Below, piece after piece: positions 35,573 to 43,308 of a DNA stretch of 64,000 nucleotides (position 1 is its first letter; each line of letters opens with the position of its first letter). Below the pieces are notes generated by a model, which did no database searches, was not told where the DNA came from, and was given only the letters and a program-made list of their open reading frames with translations. Both the position numbers and the translations under genes were made by a program. The stretch comes from Cerasicoccus sp. TK19100 (GTDB lineage Bacteria; Verrucomicrobiota; Verrucomicrobiia; Opitutales; Cerasicoccaceae), in the NCBI RefSeq assembly GCF_027257155.1, contig NZ_JAPWDU010000010.1, forward strand, positions 62,001-126,000, read 5' to 3'.

Positions 35573-37477
35573 CTACTTCGGCAGAACCTCACTCAGACGA
35601 GCCTGCTGAATCTTTTGGAAATACAGCACTTGGTCGCGATTTAAATCTTTGATTTCAAGCGGCTCGGGCTCCTCCACCATTCCCTCGGGAATGTTCGCCT
35701 TAATATCTGTCACCCGCAGGACTCGCATCAGCACGACTCCGTTAAACGTCTTCTCTTCGACTAATTCAGTCACATAGTCGTCGTCCAAAAAGGTATCGGC
35801 ATCACCGCGGATCACTCCTTGGCGGATGTCCTTGGTGTAGAATTCGAACGCGTAAAGATTGTCGAACGTTTTGTATTTGAGATGAAATTTGAGCAGCCCC
35901 TTTTGCTGGCCAGCTTCCACAATCGATATGGCTGGCACCTGATGCGTCACCCATAAACCCGGGCGGTCGATCACGAGGTTATATTCATCCTTGTGCCGCT
36001 CCATGAATTCGCGCTGCCACTTGGTGATCTGGCCAGGAATATACTCTTGAGTAAACATATCCTTGGCGTTTCGAGGTGCCACCTCCGTAAGCAACACCAG
36101 CAAGGAAAGCGCGATCGCGATGCGCAGGGCGAATTCCTTCTTGAACAATTCGCCGATCACGAGGACTCCTGGAAAAATTAACAGCAAGAGAATGGGGAGT
36201 GCGAGACGACGAGTAACGGTGTCATCAAAGTCCCAGAAATAAAGCAGCAAAATGACAAGCAGCATCACAACACCCAACCCGCTGAGGACCAGCGCCAGAA
36301 TCGCAGAACGCATGGGCCCGGGTGTGCGCAACTCATGCAGTAGCACAATCAGCAACAGGACACAGCCAATCACGCCAAAGCAAGAGAGGAAAAATGAAAC
36401 CGGCTGCTGATGCGTCGTATCAAAAAACAGTGTGGTAGCCTGGAACACATTTCGTGGGACAAACTCCAACCCAAACGGTGAAGTGGCCCCCTTCGACACC
36501 AGTTGCCAGGAAGCTTCCGGATCCTGCTCGAAGATGCGGTGCAACCAAGGCACGGGGAGCAGCAGGATAGGCGTCAGGTACAAGCCAAACGAAAACACCA
36601 CTTTTCCCGCGCGCAGATAGCCAATGATGATCCCCAGCGCAATGGGCAGCACAAACAGAGCCGACTCGTAGCGCGTATTGGCGAGCAAAACAGTAGACAA
36701 ACAAAGCAGGCTCAGAAAAACGGGCTCCTGACGATTGAGAAACAGATACGTCGCCAAAAAGGTGAATAAGATCAGCAAAAAGTTTAGCCCTTCAAATCCA
36801 CCTCCATGGCAACACAGGTTGAACATAGGGAAGCAGGCCAGCAGCACCATCGCCAACAAACCACCGAGGCGGTTCGTTAAAATCGTCCCCAACGCATAGC
36901 AAATAGCCAGCGTTATCGGAATCAGCGATAGGTTGAAGTAGAGGGCATTCTCGGGGCGGTAGCCAAATAGATCGTGCACCAGCGAGATCAGGAAGGGAAA
37001 AAGCACCGGCCGTTTATCGATGAAGCCTACATCGAGTGGCAAAAAGACGCCATTGATGTCGTAGCCCCGCAGCGGATTCATCGCGACATTGTCATAGTGC
37101 AATCGCATCGATGTACCGAGCAGGTTGATCTCGTCCATCATCACCTTGAAGCCGATTTCCTGGCTCGTCCAAAGGTAGCCCGTTAGAGCAATGAGCGTTA
37201 GCCAAAAGGCCCAACGGCAATTGATACGATACCACGAAACAAGCTCGGTTCCGTGTACCCTAAGCACCAAATAAACCGAGGTGCCAAAACTGACCACGGC
37301 GGCCAGCATGAAATAGTAGCCCCAATGCTTGACCATGAGGACCGACTTCGAGGCGTCAAAATGCAGGAAGCCGAAGTAAATGCTCATCAACCCCAGCAGC
37401 GCAAACAAGGCCAGACGTATTAAGTCAGGCTTCGATTGCAGGGAGTTTCCAACCAGTGCCGAAATTGCGGATTTCAT
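35573..37477 (-). CDS. Large GT-C type membrane glycosyltransferase
   Basis: A 634-aa membrane protein with about 12 helices. A MMDEINLLGTSMRLHYDN loop after the third or fourth helix carries the acidic pair expected in GT-C enzymes; FIDKRPVLFPFLISLVHDLFG is reminiscent of the ArnT/GT83 KxPx motif. A C-terminal soluble region (about 470-634) completes the protein. It is more distant from the two tandem paralogues downstream. It sits between the pilin terminator and paralogue B in the same direction. Confidence 0.75.
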   Translation of the reverse strand: MKSAISALVGNSLQSKPDLIRLALFALLGLMSIYFGFLHFDASKSVLMVKHWGYYFMLAAVVSFGTSVYLVLRVHGTELVSWYRINCRWAFWLTLIALTGYLWTSQEIGFKVMMDEINLLGTSMRLHYDNVAMNPLRGYDINGVFLPLDVGFIDKRPVLFPFLISLVHDLFGYRPENALYFNLSLIPITLAICYALGTILTNRLGGLLAMVLLACFPMFNLCCHGGGFEGLNFLLILFTFLATYLFLNRQEPVFLSLLCLSTVLLANTRYESALFVLPIALGIIIGYLRAGKVVFSFGLYLTPILLLPVPWLHRIFEQDPEASWQLVSKGATSPFGLEFVPRNVFQATTLFFDTTHQQPVSFFLSCFGVIGCVLLLIVLLHELRTPGPMRSAILALVLSGLGVVMLLVILLLYFWDFDDTVTRRLALPILLLLIFPGVLVIGELFKKEFALRIAIALSLLVLLTEVAPRNAKDMFTQEYIPGQITKWQREFMERHKDEYNLVIDRPGLWVTHQVPAISIVEAGQQKGLLKFHLKYKTFDNLYAFEFYTKDIRQGVIRGDADTFLDDDYVTELVEEKTFNGVVLMRVLRVTDIKANIPEGMVEEPEPLEIKDLNRDQVLYFQKIQQARLSEVLPK

Positions 37478-37522
37478 TAATGGCCGAGAGTTTGCAGAAT
37501 CAAAAACGCGCTGTCAGCAAAC

Positions 37523-37553
37523 AAAACGAGCCGTCCATAATGGACGGCTCGTT
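37523..37553 (-). terminator. Terminator of the pilin gene
   Basis: A perfect 13-bp stem (37525-37537 with 37541-37553) with a 3-nt loop lies 21 nt after the pilin stop on the minus strand and is followed there by a T-rich tail (TTTTGTTT). It would insulate the pilin gene from the GT-C gene downstream. Confidence 0.85.
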
Positions 37554-37574
37554 GAAAAATATTTAACTAACGAA

Positions 37575-37919
37575 TTAGTAAGTGAAGACAACGGTCATAC
37601 CACCGGTGGTACCAGCACTGATGGTGCCGCCGTTTTCAAGAACGGTGATAGCGGTGTAGGTTTCGTCAGCAACTGCGGAGATCTCGTTGAAGTAATCGCC
37701 TTCGAGTTGTGCGTAGGTAGCTTGAGTAACACCTTCTTCGAGGATGTACTGCTGACCAGCGGAAGCGATTTGGCGAAGGTTGTTGGTGATTGCCTTTTCG
37801 CGGGATTGCTCACGAACCTTTTGGAACGCTGGAATCGCCATAGCGGCCAAGAGACCGATGATGACAACCACGATCATAATTTCGACGAGTGTGAAACCCT
37901 TTTTGGACTTGGTATTCAT
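37575..37919 (-). CDS. Type IV pilin / type II secretion pseudopilin-like protein
   Basis: A 114-aa class III signal-peptide protein. The leader MNTKSKKG precedes FTLVEIMIVVVIIGLLAAMA, with the prepilin-peptidase site G|F and the conserved Glu at +5. The helix continues as IPAFQKVREQSREKAITNNL with a small C-terminal globular part (EEGVTQATYAQLEGDYFNEI...). Start at 37919; the open frame extends to 37982. Clean promoter and terminator suggest a separately and strongly expressed gene. No assembly ATPase or secretin lies in the window. Verrucomicrobia carry many such stand-alone pilins. Confidence 0.92.
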   Translation of the reverse strand: MNTKSKKGFTLVEIMIVVVIIGLLAAMAIPAFQKVREQSREKAITNNLRQIASAGQQYILEEGVTQATYAQLEGDYFNEISAVADETYTAITVLENGGTISAGTTGGMTVVFTY

Positions 37920-37941
37920 GATATTCAGGTGTTGATGATTT

Positions 37942-37969
37942 ATTATATATATTAGTCGCCAACTGACAA
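37942..37969 (-). promoter_or_regulatory. Sigma-70-type promoter of the pilin gene
   Basis: On the minus strand TTGTCA (37964-37969) and TATAAT (37942-37947) are separated by 16 nt, a near-consensus vegetative promoter, about 22 nt upstream of the pilin ATG. It implies a short leader. Confidence 0.7.
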
Positions 37970-38234
37970 TGGCTAGCAACAAGGAACAGAAAACTAGATT
38001 TATCCCCCCAGATCAAGCTTATTATTCGAGCCCGGTCTCCGAGTAGTTGGCATTTACAATTTCATAACATTCAAATTAAACCACTGAAAATGAACAAGAT
38101 GCAAAATACTAGTGCACATAATCTTGTTAATTCTGCGCTAAAATGGCAACGGAGCAGCACGGCTGCTGGCAATTAAAGTTTCTTAAAATCTTAAACTTGG
38201 TTGAATACTTCCGGCATCCTGCTTGATTCGACTG

Positions 38235-39275
38235 ATGGCAAAACCTGGCGTTTTATTGCTCAATCTTGGCTCTCCTGCATCAACCAGCGTCCCCGATGTG
38301 CGCGAATATTTAAAAGAGTTCCTGCTTGATGAGCGGGTGATCGATGCGTCGACGCCGATTCGCAACCTCATTGTCCGCGGCTTCATCCTGCCAACTCGCC
38401 CCAAGAAATCTGCCGAAGCCTATGCCAGCATCTGGACACCGGAGGGCTCGCCCCTCATCGTAACCAGCAAAAAGCAACGCGAACTGGTGGCCAAAGACCG
38501 CGATTTCCCCATCGCCCTGGCTATGCGGTATGGTGAGCCATCCATTGCCAGCACCGTGCGCGAGCTCGTCAACGCAGGCGTGGATCAGCTTTACGTAATG
38601 CCGCTGTATCCGCACTACGCCATGAGCAGCTACGAGACTGTGGTCGTCCGCGTGATGGAGGAGGTTAACGCGCAAAAGCCGGGTATGAACGTCACCCTGC
38701 TCCAGCCTTTTTATAATGACGAGGACTACCTGAGCGCCATGGCCGCCAGCGTGACGCCCTATCTTCAGCAAGGCTACGACCACGTGCTCTTCTCCTACCA
38801 CGGCATTCCCGAGCGACACCTGCGCAAGAGTGACCCCTCGCACGCGCATTGCCTGGAGCGTCCGGACTGCTGTGAGACTTGCCACCCGGCCCATCACACC
38901 TGCTACCGCCACCAATGTTTCACCACCACCCACTCCGTGGCTGAGCGTGCCGGCATACCGAAGGACAAATACAGCATCTCGTTCCAATCACGCCTGGGGC
39001 GCGACCCGTGGCTGAAGCCCTACACCGACTTTCGCCTGCGCGATATGCCCGGCGAAGGAATTAAAAACCTGCTCGTGCTTTGCCCGGCATTCATCACTGA
39101 CTGCCTGGAAACGCTGGAAGAAATTTCCGAGGAAGGAAAAGAAATCTTCCTCGAAGCAGGCGGCGAACAGTTCCAACAAATCCCCTGCCTCAACGATCAC
39201 CCGGCATTTATCGACTTCCTCAACGGCCGCATCGACCAGTTTCTCGCGGATTGCGGAGTGCGGAATGCGGAGTGA
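38235..39275 (+). CDS. hemH: Ferrochelatase
   Basis: A 346-aa enzyme that inserts Fe(II) into protoporphyrin (or coproporphyrin) IX. Motifs: KPGVLLLNLGSPAST, MPLYPHYAMSSYETV with a catalytic-region His, FSYHGIPERHLRKSD with the metal-binding His, and SFQSRLGRDPWLKPYTD. An insertion after the SYHG motif (about residues 195-220) contains six Cys and several His (HCLERPDCCETCHPAHHTCY, then RHQC). The start MAKPGVLL at 38235 is used; an in-frame ATG lies at 38223. The last eight or so codons lie within one arm of an inverted repeat, so the protein tail (DCGVRNAE) is repeat-derived. First gene of hemH-ccsA-hemA. Confidence 0.95.
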   Translation: MAKPGVLLLNLGSPASTSVPDVREYLKEFLLDERVIDASTPIRNLIVRGFILPTRPKKSAEAYASIWTPEGSPLIVTSKKQRELVAKDRDFPIALAMRYGEPSIASTVRELVNAGVDQLYVMPLYPHYAMSSYETVVVRVMEEVNAQKPGMNVTLLQPFYNDEDYLSAMAASVTPYLQQGYDHVLFSYHGIPERHLRKSDPSHAHCLERPDCCETCHPAHHTCYRHQCFTTTHSVAERAGIPKDKYSISFQSRLGRDPWLKPYTDFRLRDMPGEGIKNLLVLCPAFITDCLETLEEISEEGKEIFLEAGGEQFQQIPCLNDHPAFIDFLNGRIDQFLADCGVRNAE

Positions 39276-39389
39276 CCCGGCAGAGCCAGTTGGTAAACAT
39301 CATCATCGTTTTGCGGGCTGGAAATCCACAGAAGTCCATCCTAGTTTCGTTTCATTAATTCCGCACTCCGCAATCCGCACTCCGCAATC
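39249..39389. repeat. Inverted repeat spanning the end of hemH and the start region of ccsA
   Basis: Two 26-bp arms (39249-39274 and 39364-39389), 25 of 26 positions complementary, flank 89 bp. Each arm is itself a repeat of TGCGGAGTGCGGA-like words. The left arm encodes the HemH C-terminus; the right arm ends two bases before the ccsA ATG, where the ribosome binding site should be. Confidence 0.85.
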
Positions 39390-39391
39390 GA

Positions 39392-40249
39392 ATGAGTTTT
39401 TGGCATGACCGCGCATTGACCGGCACAGGCTGTGTATTCTACGGCCTGGCGTTTCTGTTTGCGCTGGCACCACTGATTCGGCGGCGCGAGTATCCGCATG
39501 TCATTTTCATGGTCCTGCTGATTGGCGGCTTCATTTTCCAGAGCTTCGGGTTGTATGTGCGCGGGCTGGAGATACACGCAATCCCGCTGAGCAACACCTT
39601 TGAGGTTTTTCAAGTGCTGGCCTGGTTCGCCGTGGGGCTCAACTTTGTCCTGCGGCAAATGTTTCAGCTCAAGCTGCTCAATTTCTTTTCCTCGGGCTTT
39701 GGCTTCGGCCTTTCGCTAATCTCGCTGTCGATCGCCAGTTGGGATGACCAGGCACCGCCGCTGGAGCTTCCCGGCAGCCCTTGGGTTGGCTTTCATGCGG
39801 CGCTGGCGATTTTCAGTTACAGCATTTTTGCCGTCCTCGCGCTGACCTCGCTCATGTATATGCTCCAGGACCGCGCCCTGAAAAAGATGCAGACCGGCGG
39901 CCTCTTCGGCATGCTGCCAGCGATTCGCCAATTGGAGGTCATTAACACCAAGCTGATCTCGCTCGGCGTGTCCGTGCTCACCGTTGCCGTGGCCATTGGC
40001 TTTCTCAACTGGCTGCAGGCACCCCATGCCGTGGGCTTGGTCAAGCTGACCATCGCCTTGGCCGTCTGGCTGGCCTACCTGTTTGTCTTACTGCAGCGTC
40101 GGCGCAACCAACTGGTAGCGCAGAAGTTTGCCAAGACCTGTCTCGGTTTGTTCGTCGTGGCCCTGGTTTCCCTGTGGCCGCTTACCCAACGCAGCGCCGC
40201 GTACCCAGAAGCCGACGGCGTGGAATTCCTCGACGATGCCCGAAAATAA
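39392..40249 (+). CDS. hemX: CcsA/HemX-type membrane protein
   Basis: A 285-aa polytopic membrane protein with about eight helices of the cytochrome c assembly (CcsA/HemX) family: FGLYVRGLEIHAIPLSNTFE with conserved His, and SPWVGFHAALAIFSYSIFAV with a second His, then SLMYMLQDRALKK. The tryptophan-rich WWD haem-handling motif of true CcsA/CcmF is not seen. Together with the position directly upstream of hemA (14-nt overlap) this favours HemX, which controls glutamyl-tRNA reductase levels in some bacteria. No Shine-Dalgarno sequence is left because a repeat arm occupies the site. Confidence 0.8.
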   Translation: MSFWHDRALTGTGCVFYGLAFLFALAPLIRRREYPHVIFMVLLIGGFIFQSFGLYVRGLEIHAIPLSNTFEVFQVLAWFAVGLNFVLRQMFQLKLLNFFSSGFGFGLSLISLSIASWDDQAPPLELPGSPWVGFHAALAIFSYSIFAVLALTSLMYMLQDRALKKMQTGGLFGMLPAIRQLEVINTKLISLGVSVLTVAVAIGFLNWLQAPHAVGLVKLTIALAVWLAYLFVLLQRRRNQLVAQKFAKTCLGLFVVALVSLWPLTQRSAAYPEADGVEFLDDARK

Positions 40250-41261
40250 CGGCAAAGCACTATTTGTCCTTGGCAGCTCGCACCGCACGGCGTCCATCGA
40301 GGTGCGGGAGCGCCTGGCACTGGATGTTGCCCGCGCCGAGCAGTTGGCCGAAGATTTGCGCAGCGGCTGCGTCGAGGAATGCCTGATTCTGAATACCTGT
40401 AACCGCGTCGAAATTTACGGCGTCACCGACGAGGCCGACCTGCGCCCCACCCTGCTCAACCAGCTAGCCGCCATGCACGGCATGCCGCTCAACGAACTGG
40501 AAAACCACAGCTTCTGGCTCACCGGAGAAGAGGCCGTGCGCCATGCCTTCGAGGTGGCCTCCGGGCTGGACTCCCAGATGGTCGGCGAGAATGAAATCCT
40601 CGGCCAGCTCAAGGATGCCTACGCCAAGGCCAGCGATCAGCAGCTTACCGGCCGCGTGCTCAATCGCGTTTTCCAAAAAAGTTTCCAGACGGCCAAATGG
40701 ATTCGCACCAACACTGGCGTCAGCAAGGGCCAGGTGAGCATTGGCAACATCGCCACCGAGCTCGCGATCCGCGTTTGCGGCGACTTGGCGGACGTCAATG
40801 TTGTCCTGCTGGGCTCAGGCGAAGTCGGCGAAAAGACCACGCAAGCGCTCGTTAGCCGCGGTGCCCAGCGCATCGTCGTCGCAGCCCGAAATTTAGAGCG
40901 CGCCCGCCTGCTCGCCGAGCAATTCACCGGTGCGGTCGCGCCCCTGGAAAAGCTGCCGCAGCTCCTGGAGCGGGCAGACATCATTATCGGTGCCACCTCC
41001 GCGCCCCAACCGCTGATCACCCGCGACATGCTCAAGCCGATCATGAAAAAGCGCCCCGCGCAGCCACTGATCGCCATCGACACCGCCCTCCCGCGGGACA
41101 TCGAGCAGGCCGCGGAAGACGTGACCAACGTCTATCTCTACAACCTCGACCACCTCGCTCAAATCGCCAACGAAAACCTGCGCGCCCGCGAGGCCGAAGT
41201 CGCCACCGCCAAGCAATCCATTCTTGAGCGCGCCAAGCGCCTCTGGGAAAGCATGCGCTAG
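40236..41261 (+). CDS. hemA: Glutamyl-tRNA reductase
   Basis: A 341-aa enzyme that reduces glutamyl-tRNA to glutamate-1-semialdehyde, the first step of C5 heme synthesis. Motifs: LFVLGSSHRTASIEVRERL, the catalytic Cys in LILNTCNRVEIYG, SGLDSQMVGENEILGQLKDA, FQTAKWIRTNTGVSKGQVSI, and a Rossmann NADPH site VVLLGSGEVGEKTTQALVSR. It is shorter than E. coli HemA (~418 aa) because the C-terminal dimerisation helix region is reduced. The start MPENNGKALF overlaps the end of ccsA/hemX. An open frame to 40128 is just the overlap with that gene. Confidence 0.95.
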   Translation: MPENNGKALFVLGSSHRTASIEVRERLALDVARAEQLAEDLRSGCVEECLILNTCNRVEIYGVTDEADLRPTLLNQLAAMHGMPLNELENHSFWLTGEEAVRHAFEVASGLDSQMVGENEILGQLKDAYAKASDQQLTGRVLNRVFQKSFQTAKWIRTNTGVSKGQVSIGNIATELAIRVCGDLADVNVVLLGSGEVGEKTTQALVSRGAQRIVVAARNLERARLLAEQFTGAVAPLEKLPQLLERADIIIGATSAPQPLITRDMLKPIMKKRPAQPLIAIDTALPRDIEQAAEDVTNVYLYNLDHLAQIANENLRAREAEVATAKQSILERAKRLWESMR

Positions 41262-41389
41262 CGTGGCGGTAGGTAGGTCTCTTTAGAGGCCGACACAGTG
41301 GACCTGCCTGGCATGCCTGCCATTGACAACATGCGGATGGCTAAAGCCAACCCGCATACACCGACATCGCGAGGCGCGATTTCATCCCC

Positions 41390-41666
41390 CAAAAAGACGC
41401 CTAGGTCTTTTCAAAAACAACACCACTGTTGTTACTCCGACACAGCAGGCTGTGTTGCTCCAACATAGCCACTGTTGCTTCCTAAACACAAGCACTGTTG
41501 TTTTGAAAAAGAAGCACTAGGCTTTTCGAAACATAGCATAGGGCTTTTGAATCAAGGTCCGAATAGCCCACTGGAGGGCGATGCTTCGTCATCGCCGAAC
41601 GTTGCCCCTTGCTTCTTCTAACGCACTATTCATCCGTGGCGGCGATGACGAAGCATCGCCCTCCAG
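41390..41666 (+). repeat. Composite repeat element, copy 1: degenerate array plus double palindrome
   Basis: This fills the 406-nt spacer between convergent hemA and ctaG. Part one (about 41390-41550) is a degenerate array of some six units with a period of ~22-26 nt, built of ACAAGCACTGTTGTTTT-like words. Part two is a perfect 27-bp inverted repeat (41571-41597 and 41640-41666). Each arm is itself a hairpin: GGCGATG, six-nt loop, CATCGCC. The right arm abuts the ctaG stop codon. A second copy with the same order lies at 56.2-56.4 kb on the other strand. No gene is supported here. Confidence 0.85.
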
Positions 41667-41667
41667 C

Positions 41668-42489
41668 TCACTCCGCGCTACGCGCCGCACTCGGCAGAGG
41701 CACGCCGACCTCATCCGGATTATCCTGCCGATACCAGGCATAGAAGCACCAGGCGAGCAGCGTCAGCGAGACACCCATGTTGGTGACCTTCATGATCAGG
41801 CCGCCCAGAATTTGGTCCTGCAGCGGGCTGAGGTCGACCACGCGCGGTGCCCATTCGTAGGTCGGGTAAAGCACGGTTTCCGACAGCGTTAAAAAGCCAA
41901 ATACCGGCAGTTGCCCGACCATTAGCAGGAACAAATACAGCATGCGCGGCCCGTAGCCAATCGGTGGGAGTAGTTTAGAGGGGCTGATGATCGGCCACCA
42001 GGTCATCATCGCCGGGATAAACATCATCCAATGTTCCAACACGTGGGCAGATTTGTTTTGCAGCGCCAGCTCGTAAAGCGAGGGGATGTGCCACGCGGTG
42101 TAGATCACAGTGAACGACAGCCAGGCCACAAACGGATGCACCAGCACCTTCACCGGCGCGCGGACCACTTTCGGCGTCAGCAGCCAATCAGCAAGCCACG
42201 TCGGCAGGCCCCGGATCAAGAGCGGCGGCACGAGGTAAACCAGCAACATGTGCTGCACCATGTGGGCGGAAAACAGAAAGCTCTCGCCCCACTGGTCCAG
42301 CGGCGAGCCAACCGTCAAATACGCCACAGCCAGGCCGAGATAAAAGCTCGTCGCCTTCAGCGCATTAAAGCGCTCCCCCGGGGCAATTTTCTCACGCAGC
42401 GGCCCCGTCGCCAGGGCGTAAAGCCAGCCAGCGCCAATCAACAACAGGAGCAACAGCGGCTCCGTGTGCCAATGCAGGGGAATGGGCAT
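41668..42489 (-). CDS. ctaG: Cytochrome c oxidase assembly protein, CtaG (Caa3) type
   Basis: A 273-aa membrane protein of the caa3_CtaG family with seven or so helices. It shows the family pattern LLSAHMVQHMLLVYLVPPLL-like sequence (FLFSAHMVQHMLLVYLVPPL) with conserved His pairs, and VLEHWMMFIPAMMTWWPIIS; TYEWAPRVVDLSPLQDQILG follows. It helps copper loading or assembly of cytochrome oxidase. Its upstream neighbours on the same strand are two small membrane proteins. The oxidase subunits themselves are not in the window. Confidence 0.88.
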   Translation of the reverse strand: MPIPLHWHTEPLLLLLLIGAGWLYALATGPLREKIAPGERFNALKATSFYLGLAVAYLTVGSPLDQWGESFLFSAHMVQHMLLVYLVPPLLIRGLPTWLADWLLTPKVVRAPVKVLVHPFVAWLSFTVIYTAWHIPSLYELALQNKSAHVLEHWMMFIPAMMTWWPIISPSKLLPPIGYGPRMLYLFLLMVGQLPVFGFLTLSETVLYPTYEWAPRVVDLSPLQDQILGGLIMKVTNMGVSLTLLAWCFYAWYRQDNPDEVGVPLPSAARSAE

Positions 42490-42491
42490 GA

Positions 42492-42522
42492 GAGATTAAA
42501 GTGAGCAAATTAAAGATTAAAG
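42492..42522 (+). repeat. 31-nt dispersed AT-rich repeat, copy 1
   Basis: One of three nearly identical 31-nt sequences (others at 48489-48519 and, inverted, 50901-50931) with the skeleton GAGATTAAAG, then CAAATTAAA, then ATTAAAG. This copy lies just upstream of ctaG and lacks the flanking hairpins found at the other two. Confidence 0.75.
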
Positions 42523-42562
42523 CAACCTGGAGAGTGTCCAATAATGTGGCACAAGACAGAAG

Positions 42563-42910
42563 CTAAAAATCATCCATGCCTTGCCCAAAGGCCATGCCAC
42601 CCAGCGTCATCAGCGCCAAAAAAATCGCAAAAAGCATCCCTGGAACGAAAAGAACCCAACGCAAATATGAACGGTGAAAGCCAAGAAAGAACACATAACC
42701 TTCAACCACCGGTCCCAGCGTAAAGCACACATTCGCAATCACCGCCAGGACCGGTAAGATAACCAGATAAAAATACGGGGTCACCCAGTCATGCATGCCA
42801 AGCAGGAAAAACAGGCTTACACTTTCCAAAACCAGCACCCCGTTGTAGACCAGCCGCAGTTTTTCCCACGACAGACATATCGCCTTCAGTTCCTCCTTCA
42901 TCGTAGACAT
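42563..42910 (-). CDS. Small four-helix membrane protein, tandem copy 2
   Basis: A 115-aa membrane protein with about four helices. It begins MSTMKEELKAICLSWEKLRL, continues VYNGVLVLESVSLFFLL, and has FTLGPVVEGYVFFLGFHRSY near the third helix. The same landmarks occur in the gene upstream (W-E-K-x-R-L-V-Y-N-G-x-L-V, then G-P-x-x-E), so the two are tandem paralogues. The ATG shares its A with the TGA stop of the upstream copy, so they are translationally coupled. Function unknown; no family name can be given. Confidence 0.75.
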   Translation of the reverse strand: MSTMKEELKAICLSWEKLRLVYNGVLVLESVSLFFLLGMHDWVTPYFYLVILPVLAVIANVCFTLGPVVEGYVFFLGFHRSYLRWVLFVPGMLFAIFLALMTLGGMAFGQGMDDF

Positions 42911-43251
42911 CAGTTGAACAGCCACGACTGTAGCGGAAACGCAAACGAGTGCAGCATGTAGGCGGTCATGGCCATGGACAGCAGCGTGCCGCCCCAGAAC
43001 ATGCCCCGTCGAATCCAGAAACAGTCGCGCCCACGGTGCGTCAGGTAGCACTCCATTGCCGGGCCTATCAGGTAAAGCAGGTTCGCCGCCAGCGCCAGTA
43101 CCAGCAGGTTGACCTCAAAAAACTCGCGGCCAAGCTGCCCCCATAAATTCAGCTGCGTGCACAGCGCCACCGTGATCGCCACCAACAGGCCATTGTAGAC
43201 CAGTCGGCGCTTCTCCCAACCCAGCAGGATGATCACGTAGTCTTCTTTCAC
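42910..43251 (-). CDS. Small four-helix membrane protein, tandem copy 1
   Basis: A 113-aa membrane protein, MKEDYVIILLGWEKRRLVYN then GLLVAITVAL, NLLYLIGPAMECYLTHRG and a C-terminal helix WGGTLLSMAMTAYMLHSFAF. It pairs with the downstream paralogue with a 1-nt overlap. The invariant W-E-K/R-R-L-V-Y-N-G segment just before the first helix and the G-P-x-x-E segment suggest a conserved function. It is divergent from the HD-domain gene. Confidence 0.75.
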   Translation of the reverse strand: MKEDYVIILLGWEKRRLVYNGLLVAITVALCTQLNLWGQLGREFFEVNLLVLALAANLLYLIGPAMECYLTHRGRDCFWIRRGMFWGGTLLSMAMTAYMLHSFAFPLQSWLFN

Positions 43252-43308
43252 GATTTTTGCGACAAAGGCGTTGGCGGTTTGTTCAGCGTCTCTATATCAA
43301 ATATCACT

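Noticed and set aside
41323-41520. Open frame in the hemA-ctaG spacer (also 56163-56411 on the other strand)
   Set aside because: Both lie in the composite repeat; the shared TTVV/VLLxQHS peptides simply reflect the DNA repeats, with no start signals.
41400-41550. Possible CRISPR array
   Set aside because: Units are degenerate, ~22-26 nt in period without separate unique spacers, and no cas genes are near.
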